From the NCBI GenBank assembly GCA_902524895.1, contig CABZFH010000001.1:62001-126000 (forward strand): DNA of 64,000 bases, read 5' to 3'. The notes below the pieces were generated by a model. The model was given only the letters and a program-made list of their open reading frames with translations, did no database searches and was not told the origin of the DNA. The translations under genes were made by a program, and so were the position numbers. Below, in pieces: positions 45,468-54,592 of this stretch (position 1 is its first letter; each line of letters opens with the position of its first letter). This DNA comes from an uncultured Alphaproteobacteria bacterium. Its GTDB lineage: Bacteria > Pseudomonadota > Alphaproteobacteria > Methylaequorales > Methylaequoraceae.

Positions 45468-46820
45468 TCAAGTATAGTTTTTTTCTATTAACCTAAAAAG
45501 AGATCTTATACCCATTGCTTCACCTCCAATGTAGGACGTAAGGTTTTTACTAAGATTCCAAGCCATCAAATCAACGTGGATCCAATCAATATTTTTGTCA
45601 ACAAACATATTTAAAAATAGGGCTGCTGTGATTGCACCCCCGAATGTACCACCTAAGTTTTTTATATCGGCATGATTTGAATTTAACTGCTGAGTGTAAT
45701 TCTTCCAGAGAGGAAGTTGCCAAATTGGATCTCCCACTTCTAAAGAACATTTAATTAAATTTGTTGCAATTTTTTCATTGTTTGTGAAAAAACTTGGTAC
45801 ATCAGTACCTAGTGCGACTCTTGATGCACCAGTGAGAGTTGCCATATCAATAATCAAATCTGGATTTGATTCACAAGCATAAGATATTACATCTGCCAAA
45901 ATTAGCCTCCCCTCTGCGTCTGTATCTTCAACCTCAACAAAAATACCTTTTCTGCTTTTAAATATGTCTGAGGGTCTCATTGACTTTCCAGATACAGAAT
46001 TTTCTACCAATGGTAACATCAACCTTAAATCAATATCAATTTTGCTTTCGACTAACATTTTTGAAAGTCCTATGCAATTCGCAGCACCACCCATATCTTT
46101 TTTCATTAATGTCATACCTGAGCCTGTTTTTAAATTTAAACCTCCGGTATCAAAAGTTACACCTTTACCAATTAATATAATTTTTTTCTTTTTATTACGC
46201 TTTTTTTTACCTATCCATGAAAATTCTGCAAAAATAGGTTTTTTGCTTTTTTCTGAACCTTTGCCAACTTCAAATACCAACGGAAAATCTTTTTTTAATT
46301 TTTCATCTTTTACTAATATTTTTTTATCGAAAGATCTTAGATACTTATTTTTAACGCTAGCGTATAACTCATTTGGGCCCAGTAAATTTGCTGGTAAATT
46401 TATTAAGTCTCTAACAGTAAAAATTGCATCAGCTTTTTTTCTAATTTTATCGGTTAAATTAGAAAGACTTTTTTTTAATTTCTTCCTTTTCTTTGATTTA
46501 TACATATCAAATGTATATTCCCCAAGACACCAACCTAATAATAAATTTTCATAACAATTTAATTCTTTTATATTCATTATGCTGTAGTTACCTTCTTTAC
46601 AAAAATTATTAAGTTTTACACCTACCCAAAGAAGGTTGTATGAAAACTCAAGTTGTGAAAAACCATTGAGTGTATTTAAGAATACATAGACCTTAGAGTT
46701 TGATTCAGAAAAAATATTATCAGGAAAACTTTTATTTTTTGAAATAATTTTTAAGTCTATTAAGTTCAAAGGATTATTATTGCATTGGTCAATCAACCAA
46801 ATTTCTTTTTTTATTGTCAT
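45468..46820 (-). CDS. Leucyl aminopeptidase family protein (M17)
   Basis: 450 aa PepA/PepB-like metallopeptidase. GKGVTFDTGGLNLK (metal Lys/Asp), MKKDMGGAANCIGL, the signature-like EDTDAEGRLILADVISYA and DMATLTGAS are intact. The N-terminal half is weakly conserved, as is usual. ATG 46820 (MTIKKEIW) is the best canonical start, but a GGAGG lies 21+ bases upstream, too far to serve it. May process peptides imported by the neighbouring convergent Yej system. Confidence 0.9.
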   Translation of the reverse strand: MTIKKEIWLIDQCNNNPLNLIDLKIISKNKSFPDNIFSESNSKVYVFLNTLNGFSQLEFSYNLLWVGVKLNNFCKEGNYSIMNIKELNCYENLLLGWCLGEYTFDMYKSKKRKKLKKSLSNLTDKIRKKADAIFTVRDLINLPANLLGPNELYASVKNKYLRSFDKKILVKDEKLKKDFPLVFEVGKGSEKSKKPIFAEFSWIGKKKRNKKKKIILIGKGVTFDTGGLNLKTGSGMTLMKKDMGGAANCIGLSKMLVESKIDIDLRLMLPLVENSVSGKSMRPSDIFKSRKGIFVEVEDTDAEGRLILADVISYACESNPDLIIDMATLTGASRVALGTDVPSFFTNNEKIATNLIKCSLEVGDPIWQLPLWKNYTQQLNSNHADIKNLGGTFGGAITAALFLNMFVDKNIDWIHVDLMAWNLSKNLTSYIGGEAMGIRSLFRLIEKNYT

Positions 46821-46869
46821 TATTTTTAAAGCTATATATATTACCTCCAATAACATTTAAAGGTTAATA

Positions 46870-48285
46870 ATGAAATTTTCAACTAAACTCTTAACTTTCT
46901 CTATAATCCTATTATTTTCGTTCACCTTACCATCCATATCATTTGCTGCATCAAACGGAGATGGTCCATTATCATTAGATATGATAACTTCTCCATTGGG
47001 GATATTTTGTCTGTTGGTTTTTATTCTCGCCTATGGTTTTGTTATGTCAGAAGAATATACTCATTTTCGAAAGTCTAAACCAGTAATTTTAGCGGCAACA
47101 ATTATCTGGGCAGGAATCGCTTTACATGCTAGTGGAGATCCTAGTCTTTCAACTCATTGGGCCGAAGGAAAGTTCAAACATTTAATATTAGAGTTTGCAG
47201 AATTATTTTTCTTTTTATTTGTCGCAATGACCTATGTTAACGCTCTTACTGAAAGAAAGATGTTTGATTCACTGTGTTCATGGTTATCAAACAATAAATT
47301 TAGTTTTAAAAAAATATTCTGGATAACTGGTGTTATAGCTTTCTTCTTATCGCCAATAGCTGATAATCTAACTACCGCTTTAATACTTGGTACAGTTGTG
47401 CTTGTTGTTGGAAAAGGAAACAAAAACTTTATTACAATAGGTATGATCAACATTGTTGTTTCGGCAAATGCTGGGGGTGCTTTTTCTCCTTTCGGAGACA
47501 TTACTACGCTAATGGTATGGCAACGTGGATTTGTTTCATTCTTTGATTTTTTCAACATTTTTATACCTTCAGTAGTTAATTACATAATTCCAGCTGTTAT
47601 TATGTCTTTCTTCATTTCTAACAAAATACCTGAAGGAGACGGTAAAAAAGTTGAAATTTTACCAGGTGGAAAAATTATAGCCTTTTTAGGTATCTTAACT
47701 ATTTCAATAACAGTAGCAGGTCATCAGGTGCTTCATTTACCACCTGTTTTTGGAATGATGTTTGGTTTAGGTATGTTAGGAACTTACGGTTATTTCCTTA
47801 AGACCAAATCTACTGGGAAAAATAAGTTCGATATATTTCATTTAACTGGAAAAGCTGAATGGGATACTCTTTTGTTCTTTTATGGTATTCTAGTTTGTGT
47901 AGGAGGACTTGCTGCTCTTGGTTATTTAAAATTAATTTCAGATGATATGTATATAACACTTGGTGCTACATATGCTAATATCTTAGTTGGTTTTCTTTCA
48001 GCTATAATTGACAATATTCCAATAGTATATGCAGTTTTGACTGCTCATCCAGAGATGGATATGGGACAATGGTTATTAATTACATTAACAGCAGGAGTAG
48101 GAGGATCCCTATTGTCAATTGGGTCAGCTGCTGGTGTTGCACTAATGGGACAGGCTAGAGGTATTTATACTTTCTTTTCGCACTTAAAATGGTCGTGGGC
48201 AATATTACTTGGCTATGCAGCAAGTGTGGTTGTTCATTTATGGTTAAATGCTGATTTGTTTGATTTAGTGCCTTTAGAGAGATAA
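46870..48285 (+). CDS. nhaD: Na+/H+ antiporter NhaD
   Basis: 471 aa, 12 or so hydrophobic segments, with the NhaD pattern MSEEYTHFRKSKPVI near 60, FFLSPIADNLTTALILG near 160 and SANAGGAFSPFGDITTLMVW near 200. The first ~28 residues look like a cleavable signal. Exchanges Na+ or Li+ for protons, in keeping with a saline habitat. Divergent from the aminopeptidase gene 49 bases away. The 135 bases after it show no clear terminator. Confidence 0.93.
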   Translation: MKFSTKLLTFSIILLFSFTLPSISFAASNGDGPLSLDMITSPLGIFCLLVFILAYGFVMSEEYTHFRKSKPVILAATIIWAGIALHASGDPSLSTHWAEGKFKHLILEFAELFFFLFVAMTYVNALTERKMFDSLCSWLSNNKFSFKKIFWITGVIAFFLSPIADNLTTALILGTVVLVVGKGNKNFITIGMINIVVSANAGGAFSPFGDITTLMVWQRGFVSFFDFFNIFIPSVVNYIIPAVIMSFFISNKIPEGDGKKVEILPGGKIIAFLGILTISITVAGHQVLHLPPVFGMMFGLGMLGTYGYFLKTKSTGKNKFDIFHLTGKAEWDTLLFFYGILVCVGGLAALGYLKLISDDMYITLGATYANILVGFLSAIIDNIPIVYAVLTAHPEMDMGQWLLITLTAGVGGSLLSIGSAAGVALMGQARGIYTFFSHLKWSWAILLGYAASVVVHLWLNADLFDLVPLER

Positions 48286-48420
48286 TCAACAAATCAAAAC
48301 AACGTAAAAATTAAAGTTCCACATTATTTTAAATAAATTGTTGTGTAATTAACTCTTATTTTGCTTTGTTATGAGCAGGAATAAAACAAACCATTAAGTT
48401 TCTTTGGTAATTGTCCCTTA

Positions 48421-50850
48421 TTAAAATCTAACGTTAAAACCTGAATATACGCTTATTGGTTGTCCAGGAGTAACGAATGTCCCATCACTTCCGGTACCGT
48501 CGACTTCGTTCTCAGCGTATATTCCACCAGTTTCATAATTTTCGTTTAATAGGTTATTTAGATTTAAGAAAAATGAAGTGGTGGATCCTATTATAGGATT
48601 CTTAAAGTTATATTCCGTTTTTAAATTAACTAAAAAATAACCAGGGACCTTTTGATTAGCAGCGTTGTTTTCGTCGCCTCTGTAAAATTGCGCAGAATTA
48701 GCTTCTACATCAATACCAATTCTCCAATTTTGATTTGCGAAGTAATCAACACCAAATCTACCTATATGTGGAGAAATTCCTGGAATAGCATCTCCTCTGC
48801 CAACTTGGATCTGAAATGCCTCTCTAAGTTCATTGTCGTCGAAATCATCGTCATCAAATCCATTTGATGGATGCCCAACACTTGAAATTTTTTGACTAGT
48901 TTCAAAGGTTGCCCTTACATAAGCATAATTTGCAAACCATCTCCATTTTCTTCCTATTTCACCATTAACTGCAAATTCTGTCCCTAATCTCTGAGTATTT
49001 CCTACATTTCTGAAATAACCAGTACCTACTTTATTACCACCAATAAAAATGATGTCATTAAAATTTCTTCCAGCAAAGGCATTTAATGTCCAATTAACAT
49101 TTGTTTTAAGATTATTAATTAAATTTATTTTTTTTGATCCACGTGCACCTAATTCAAAATTTCTGTTTACAACTTGATCTAAAGGAGGATCAGCTTGAAA
49201 AGAATTAGGCAATCTACATGGGTTGTTTGGATCTGCACAAGCTAATTCAGCTACAGAGGGTGTTCTACTTGATTCTTTATATGAGGCAAAATAAGTCGTA
49301 CCATTAATTCTTTTTGTAAAACCTATACCAGGATTGAGTCTCCAAAAAAAGTGATGTCCTTCTAAATCACTTCCATGTTGATCATCAATCTTGAGTGATG
49401 CCCAATTATATCGTAAGGATAAATTTAGCGAAGACGATTCGTCTAAATCAATAATATCTGAGGCAAATAAGCCTAAATTATGCGTTTTTGCTTCAATGTT
49501 AGTTATAAATTTTTCTTCACCTTCAGCATCCGTATCTACCATCACCCCAGTCCCAACAACACCTCTATCACTTTGTAGTACAGCTAATTCTGTTGAAGAA
49601 CCAAAACTATTTTTAGAAAAATCATAAGTTAAACCAGCAATCAAAGTATTAAATTTTTCTTTGAGTGAAAAATCCTGAGTAGATTGAACCCCAAAACCAA
49701 ATGCGTTTGTTTTAGTGTTACTTCTATTTATTGCCCCAATACTTTCAATCTCATTCTCGCTACTTTCTAACTCAAATCCCAAAGTATCATAATTGATTGT
49801 GGTGCCCCCTGGAGTCAATAAAAAATTCGTAGAAGCGGACGAAGAATCCTCAAATTCCAAGCAGACCAAGTTATTTGCAGTACCTGAATTATCAAATCCC
49901 TTACCACAATCCGATCCTTCAAATTCGTCTCCATTATAATTTCTTCTTTCCATATGACGGAAGTAATAATTTGCTTGGATAGAATGAGAATCATTAATAA
50001 AATGATTCACACCACCAAGAAGATAATAATTTTTGTTATGTGTATTATCAGGATAAGTGTAAACTGCATCTCTTCCTTCTAAATCCATAAGTGCAAGAGG
50101 AACCGCACCGTTACCATTTAAATCTGTGTAAGCCTGACCAAGATTAATAAAGAACTCAGTATTTTCTCCTCTATATCTTAAATCTGTAAATAAATTTTCA
50201 AGATAAGATTCGGATTCTTTTCTATAACCTGTTTCATAATTAAAGTTACCACCGACATACACAGCATAATTACCATTGTTAGCCCCATATTCAATAATTT
50301 CATTTGTTCTTCTAAAACTTCCTCCAGATAATTGTGTTTCCGCACCTGTAAAGGTAAATCCGTTTTTCATTTCCATTGATATAGCACCACCAATTGCATT
50401 TTGTCCAAACACTGGATCACCACCTGGAAATACTTGCATACTATTTATTGCAAATTCAGGCACTAAGTCCCATTGAACAACTTCTCCAAAAGATTCATTA
50501 ACTCTCATTCCATTTTGGTAAACTGCTAATGCCTGCGCTGTTCCCAATAAAGGACCAGCTACATATCCTCTAAAATTAATATCATTTTGCATTGGAGAAC
50601 TATTCAAGTTTGAAATAGAAATGCCAGCTGTTTTTTTATTTAAAGATTCAGTAACAGTAAAGTTTTTATTTTCCTTAATATCATTTTGTTTGACTGTTTG
50701 AATGTTAGATGGAATCCTATCAAGAGTTACTCCAGAACCTTGAATAGGTGTTATAGAAATAACATCAACGTCTGGTGTAATAAAATCGTCGTTTACATCT
50801 TGCCCATGAGCATGAGTAATATAAAACAAAATAAAAATAAATATTAACAT
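48421..50850 (-). CDS. TonB-dependent outer-membrane receptor
   Basis: 809 aa. Signal peptide (cleavage near AHG-Q, residue 16), a plug domain (about 38-165: VTESLNKKTAGISISNLN, FGQNAIGGAISMEMKNG) and a 22-strand barrel ending in aromatic-rich SGFNVRF with terminal Phe. The region ACADPNNPCRLPNSFQADPP (near 530) holds a Cys pair, and a loop near 665 is very acidic (FDDDDFDDNE). The substrate is not evident: siderophore, cobalamin or another metal complex are all open. The only such receptor in the window. Confidence 0.9.
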   Translation of the reverse strand: MLIFIFILFYITHAHGQDVNDDFITPDVDVISITPIQGSGVTLDRIPSNIQTVKQNDIKENKNFTVTESLNKKTAGISISNLNSSPMQNDINFRGYVAGPLLGTAQALAVYQNGMRVNESFGEVVQWDLVPEFAINSMQVFPGGDPVFGQNAIGGAISMEMKNGFTFTGAETQLSGGSFRRTNEIIEYGANNGNYAVYVGGNFNYETGYRKESESYLENLFTDLRYRGENTEFFINLGQAYTDLNGNGAVPLALMDLEGRDAVYTYPDNTHNKNYYLLGGVNHFINDSHSIQANYYFRHMERRNYNGDEFEGSDCGKGFDNSGTANNLVCLEFEDSSSASTNFLLTPGGTTINYDTLGFELESSENEIESIGAINRSNTKTNAFGFGVQSTQDFSLKEKFNTLIAGLTYDFSKNSFGSSTELAVLQSDRGVVGTGVMVDTDAEGEEKFITNIEAKTHNLGLFASDIIDLDESSSLNLSLRYNWASLKIDDQHGSDLEGHHFFWRLNPGIGFTKRINGTTYFASYKESSRTPSVAELACADPNNPCRLPNSFQADPPLDQVVNRNFELGARGSKKINLINNLKTNVNWTLNAFAGRNFNDIIFIGGNKVGTGYFRNVGNTQRLGTEFAVNGEIGRKWRWFANYAYVRATFETSQKISSVGHPSNGFDDDDFDDNELREAFQIQVGRGDAIPGISPHIGRFGVDYFANQNWRIGIDVEANSAQFYRGDENNAANQKVPGYFLVNLKTEYNFKNPIIGSTTSFFLNLNNLLNENYETGGIYAENEVDGTGSDGTFVTPGQPISVYSGFNVRF

Positions 50851-50901
50851 ATTAAACCTAAATATTATATTATAATAGTATACTTTAACAGCTTTTAAGT
50901 T

Positions 50902-51351
50902 ATGTTCAAATTTTTTAAAAACGAATCTCCAGACATTAAAAATTTAGATGTAAATGACAAAAATTTTTTAATTGCATCAATACTGGTTGAGTGTGGTTAC
51001 GAAGATGGTGATTTATCGGAGAACGAAAAAGAACGTATTTCCAAAATTTTAGAAAAAAAACTATCGCTTTCAACCGAAGATGTGAGCAACATTATCCAAG
51101 ACGCACTGGAAAATAAAGAAAAAACTGTTGAGATTTACAGCTTAATAAGAAACTTAAGAGAGAAATTACCTCACGATGAAATTCTTACTCTGTTCATTTC
51201 AATGTGGGAAATTGTTTTGATTGATGATAAAGTTGACGATTTTGAAGCAGCACTAATGCGAAAACTAGTTGGTCTATTTCACATTACGGATAGAGAATCA
51301 GCTGAAGCTAGACAGCAAGCTGAAAAAAACATTAAAAATTATCAACCTTGA
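50902..51351 (+). CDS. TerB-like (tellurite resistance TerB domain) protein
   Basis: 149 aa all-helical protein. DKNFLIASILVECGYEDGDLSENEKERISKIL and LFISMWEIVLIDDKVDDFEAALMRKLVGLFHI are the two acidic helical repeats of the TerB/COG4103 fold, which may bind a metal. No ter operon accompanies it; the group is often a stand-alone gene in alphaproteobacteria. Divergent from the TonB receptor with 51 AT-rich bases between them. Its end overlaps the convergent DUF2805 gene by 20 bases. Confidence 0.8.
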   Translation: MFKFFKNESPDIKNLDVNDKNFLIASILVECGYEDGDLSENEKERISKILEKKLSLSTEDVSNIIQDALENKEKTVEIYSLIRNLREKLPHDEILTLFISMWEIVLIDDKVDDFEAALMRKLVGLFHITDRESAEARQQAEKNIKNYQP

Positions 51352-51625
51352 TTTTTTCTCTTTTTAATTCTTTTCGAGTTGATTTGAAACGTTTTAAATG
51401 CTTTATTGATTTTTGATTTACCCTCTTTCTCCAAAGTTTAAAGCTATTTGGCTTTAAATTCTTTCTCATAATTAAAATTACATCTTTTTCGGTTTTGCCA
51501 GTTTTTTTTTGTATTTCTTCAAAAGTAATTCTATCAGCCCATGCCGCCCAAATTATCCAATCATTATTAATTTTTTTAGGTTCAGGTTTCTTAACTTTTG
51601 TTTGAGGGTATAAATCTTTTTTCAT
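51332..51625 (-). CDS. DUF2805 / TIGR03643 family protein
   Basis: 97 aa. The core WAAWADRITFEEIQKKTGKTEKDVI followed by NLKPNSFKLWRKRVN matches the DUF2805 helix-turn-helix-like family of unknown role. The C-terminal tail is very basic (KHLKRFKSTRKELKREKIK), which suggests nucleic-acid contact, though this is inference. Its start overlaps the CIA30 stop by one base. Confidence 0.8.
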   Translation of the reverse strand: MKKDLYPQTKVKKPEPKKINNDWIIWAAWADRITFEEIQKKTGKTEKDVILIMRKNLKPNSFKLWRKRVNQKSIKHLKRFKSTRKELKREKIKVDNF

Positions 51626-52179
51626 TAAAAAAACTCTAAATCTTTTATGTCAAGCTCAGCATTATAATCTTGACCAAATGCAACAAATGCAATCGATTTA
51701 ATTTTTGTTGATAAAAATTCTGAAGGTTGAAGTTTGTGTGATTTTTTAAAATCAGAAAGCAAGAACTTTATTTCTGTCCATTCTTTTTGAGTGTAAAAAG
51801 GATAGAAATAGTATTGCCATGGGAGAAATGTAAAAGGAGTTCTTACATGAACAAAATACTTTTCTCCATTTCCTCTAACTTTAAATTTTATTCCTTTGAG
51901 TGATATATCACTAATTTCAATTTTTGATCGAAATTGAATAAATCCTCCATTATTTTCTGTGCTTACCTTTCCTTCAAGTCTGTAAAACATTTCCCCTTCA
52001 TCATTGTTGATTTTTAATTTACCGAATGACTTTCCTCCCATTACATTGTCACTCACAAATTCCCATTTATGATTGAAAACATTTTTTTCAGGAGCTGAGG
52101 GACTAAATATTTGCATAGAAAAAAGGTTTGAATAGGCAAATAAATATATACCAAGTAATAGAAATTTAGTTACACTCAT
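51625..52179 (-). CDS. CIA30 family protein with signal peptide
   Basis: 184 aa. N-terminal hydrophobic segment (first ~22 residues), then a galactose-binding-like beta domain: WEFVSDNVMGGKSFGKLKI, NGGFIQFRSKI, GIKFKVRGNGEKYFVHVRTP, and the closing IAFVAFGQDYNAELDIKDLEF. This is the complex I intermediate-associated protein 30 domain; in bacteria the role is unknown and no complex I genes are near. Coupled to DUF2805. Confidence 0.82.
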   Translation of the reverse strand: MSVTKFLLLGIYLFAYSNLFSMQIFSPSAPEKNVFNHKWEFVSDNVMGGKSFGKLKINNDEGEMFYRLEGKVSTENNGGFIQFRSKIEISDISLKGIKFKVRGNGEKYFVHVRTPFTFLPWQYYFYPFYTQKEWTEIKFLLSDFKKSHKLQPSEFLSTKIKSIAFVAFGQDYNAELDIKDLEFF

Positions 52180-52345
52180 TTTCCAAATATGAATATTTTA
52201 AAAAAAATTATCAAGGGTAATATTATTCTCTAAATATTAACTTTTATAGTTCTCATCCCTAAAATCAGTTAGCATCGTTAAAAGTGAATTATATATTTTA
52301 ATTTTAGATTAAGATATACGACTTATAATTTTAATTGTATATTTA

Positions 52346-52549
52346 TCAAAGAAGTTTTAGATTTGCAGCTGAAATTTTTCCCTTATTTGTTGCGGTCTCA
52401 AAGCTAATCTTTTGTCCTTCATTCAAACTTTGAATTCCAGCTCTTTCTAGTGCGCTAATATGAACAAATACATCCTTACCTCCATCTTCAGGTTGTATAA
52501 ATCCATAGCCTTTGTTTGGGTTAAACCATTTTACTGTTCCATTTGCCAT
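52346..52549 (-). CDS. Cold shock protein
   Basis: 67 aa single-stranded nucleic-acid binding OB fold. RNP1 KGYGFI (13-18) and RNP2 VFVHI (26-30) are intact. A good AAGGA site lies about 8 bases before the ATG. The leader has a 6-bp hairpin (GTTTAG at 52569-52574, CTAAAC at 52581-52586), possibly part of a cold-responsive 5' UTR. The remaining 52587-52766 shows nothing I can support. Confidence 0.95.
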   Translation of the reverse strand: MANGTVKWFNPNKGYGFIQPEDGGKDVFVHISALERAGIQSLNEGQKISFETATNKGKISAANLKLL

Positions 52550-52766
52550 TTAATATCCTTTTATGTTTGTTTAGAATAGACTAAACGTTGTTTAATATTA
52601 GAGTCGTTCAAAATGAAGCCACATAGCCAATTAAAATACTCTTATATTAAACTTCAAAACCAAATAATTAATTTCAGGCATTAAGTTTAAGAGTAAATAG
52701 AAAACTCTTACAAAATCATTATACTATTAAATGTAATAAAGCAAAATCATTTTTAATTTAGAATAT

Positions 52767-53444
52767 ATGAACAAAAACTTACTTACCAATATAATTTCTT
52801 TTTCAATAATGATATTGGGAGCTTTTTCACCCTTATATCAAAATATCATATTTTCAATTGGTCTCTTCTCGCTTTCAGGTGGGCTAACTAATTGGTTAGC
52901 AATTTATATGCTTTTTGAGAGAATACCCTTGATTTATGGTTCAGGAATAATTCCCAACAAATTTGAATTAATTAAAGAAGAGATAAAGAAATTAATCTTT
53001 GATGAATTTTTTACTGAAAAAAATCTAAAAACAATCGTTATGTCAGAAGTTCAATTTGATCCCGACCATTTAATAGAATCTGTAGGAAAAAATAATCTAT
53101 TTTCAAAGTTTGTTGAAGCCATTGAAGAATCATCTTTAGGAAATATGCTTACATTAGTTGGGGGAAAGGCTGCACTGGAACCGCTAAAAGATCCATTGAT
53201 TGAGAAGATGAGAATCATACTTGAAGATTTTTCCAAAATTTCAGAAAATGGAAATTCTGATTTAGTCAAATCTATAAAGTCACAAGTAGAAAATATAATT
53301 GAAATTCGATTAAATGAGTTGTCTTCTGATGATATAACAAAGATTATAAAAGAAATGATTGAAAGTCATCTTGGATGGCTTGTAATATGGGGTGCGGTGG
53401 TTGGTGGATTTATTGGTTTTATTGTTGGTTATTTGAATTTATAA
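52767..53444 (+). CDS. DUF445 family membrane protein
   Basis: 225 aa. Two N-terminal hydrophobic segments with SGGLTNWLAIYMLFERIPLIYGSGIIPNKFELIKEEI, the hallmark of DUF445, a helical soluble middle part (about 75-195) and a C-terminal transmembrane helix (WGAVVGGFIGFIVGYL). Function unknown. Followed 13 bases later by the start of the split lipoprotein hydrolase. Confidence 0.83.
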   Translation: MNKNLLTNIISFSIMILGAFSPLYQNIIFSIGLFSLSGGLTNWLAIYMLFERIPLIYGSGIIPNKFELIKEEIKKLIFDEFFTEKNLKTIVMSEVQFDPDHLIESVGKNNLFSKFVEAIEESSLGNMLTLVGGKAALEPLKDPLIEKMRIILEDFSKISENGNSDLVKSIKSQVENIIEIRLNELSSDDITKIIKEMIESHLGWLVIWGAVVGGFIGFIVGYLNL

Positions 53445-53516
53445 GTGATTTTTAATTATGAGTGAACAATTTAAAAAAAAAAGAACCAAAATTTTTTTTT
53501 TATCCTAATTATTTTT

Positions 53517-54476
53517 ATGTCTGGATGCGTCAATAAAAACCGAAAATATAGTGATTATTATTTATTAAATAAAAATTACAATTATAATTTTAAAACTTGG
53601 AATTCAAAAGAGGAATCAAAATTTTTAGTTCTAGCAGTTCATGGCTTTAACGACTATGCAAACTCATTTTTAATACCTGCCCAATTTTTGTCCAATTTTC
53701 AGATTAAAACAATTTCTTTTGATCTAAGAGGATTTGGTTCTAATCAAGATGCAAAAAGCTGGTTTCCGTTAGAAGTACATATTTTTGATATAAAAAAAAT
53801 AATACTCAACTTAAAGAAAAAAAATCCAGAAAAAAAAATTTTTCTTTTGGGAGAAAGTATGGGCGGAGCTATTTTACTAAGTCTAGTATCACAAGAAAAA
53901 TATCTTCCAATTGAAGGCGTGATATTGGTTGCTCCTGCAATTTGGAATTTTTCAGAGTTAAATCCCATAAAAAGTTTCATACTTAACAGTTTTTCAAAAT
54001 TATTCCCGAAATTTAATATTAGCGGAAAAGGTTTAGTCAAGGTTAAAGCAAGTGATAACATAGAAATGTTAAGACAGTTATCAAAAGACAAATATTTCAT
54101 TCATGAACCAAATCTTGAAAGTATTTACGGTATTACCGAACTTATGGATTTAGCATTCAAAAGTACAAAAGTTTATCTAAAAAAACCGAGTTATGATACA
54201 TTGATTGTTTTGCCTCTTTTAGACGAGATTATTCCAAGAAAACCCATTAAAAATTTACTTAGTGAATATGAAATTAGAAGAAATATAGAAAAAAAGGTTG
54301 ATTTGGCGGTATATGATAAAAACTATCATATGATTTTAAGGGACCTTGATGGAAATAGAGTTACAAGAGAGATTAAAGAATGGATTTTTGATAGAAAAAG
54401 GATTAAGGATCTTTATTCATTTAAAATGAGCTTGGAAAGATTAGAAAGTTCACAATATATTCATCAATTAGATTAA
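53517..54476 (+). CDS. Alpha/beta hydrolase (monoacylglycerol lipase-like), lipoprotein signal split by frameshift
   Basis: 319 aa from ATG 53517. Nucleophile Ser in GESMGGA (near 113), HG oxyanion motif VHGFND (near 43), and late Asp/His in PLLDEIIPR and NYHM. As it stands the protein begins MSGC, the end of a lipobox with no signal before it. An ATG at 53458 encodes MSEQFKKKRTKIFF and then stops after a 10-T run (53492-53501). One added T, or a −1 slip, joins it to FILIIFMSGC, making a complete lipoprotein signal. So the true gene probably begins at 53458. The lipid or ester substrate is unknown. Confidence 0.82.
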   Translation: MSGCVNKNRKYSDYYLLNKNYNYNFKTWNSKEESKFLVLAVHGFNDYANSFLIPAQFLSNFQIKTISFDLRGFGSNQDAKSWFPLEVHIFDIKKIILNLKKKNPEKKIFLLGESMGGAILLSLVSQEKYLPIEGVILVAPAIWNFSELNPIKSFILNSFSKLFPKFNISGKGLVKVKASDNIEMLRQLSKDKYFIHEPNLESIYGITELMDLAFKSTKVYLKKPSYDTLIVLPLLDEIIPRKPIKNLLSEYEIRRNIEKKVDLAVYDKNYHMILRDLDGNRVTREIKEWIFDRKRIKDLYSFKMSLERLESSQYIHQLD

Positions 54477-54547
54477 GTTTTAAAATATTAAATTTATGAT
54501 AATTTATAATTTTCAGTAGCTCCTTAATTAGCCAACAATTCACATCA

Positions 54548-54576
54548 CACCTTACGTAAAAGTCTTACGTAAGGTG
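54548..54576. repeat. Perfect 12-bp inverted repeat built from two TTACGTAA palindromes
   Basis: CACCTTACGTAA (54548-54559) and TTACGTAAGGTG (54565-54576) are exact reverse complements around a 5-base loop. Each arm also contains the self-palindrome TTACGTAA. It lies between two converging genes, but no U-tract follows on either strand, so an intrinsic terminator is not certain. It could be a bidirectional termination hairpin or a dimeric operator. Confidence 0.7.
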
Positions 54577-54592
54577 ACATATTATGTTGTAT

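Noticed and set aside
45964-46554. 196-codon plus-strand frame
   Set aside because: Antisense to the M17 aminopeptidase, whose motifs are intact; no family resemblance.
54548-54576. Simple intrinsic terminator
   Set aside because: Stem is strong, but no run of T follows on either strand, so listed as a repeat rather than a terminator.
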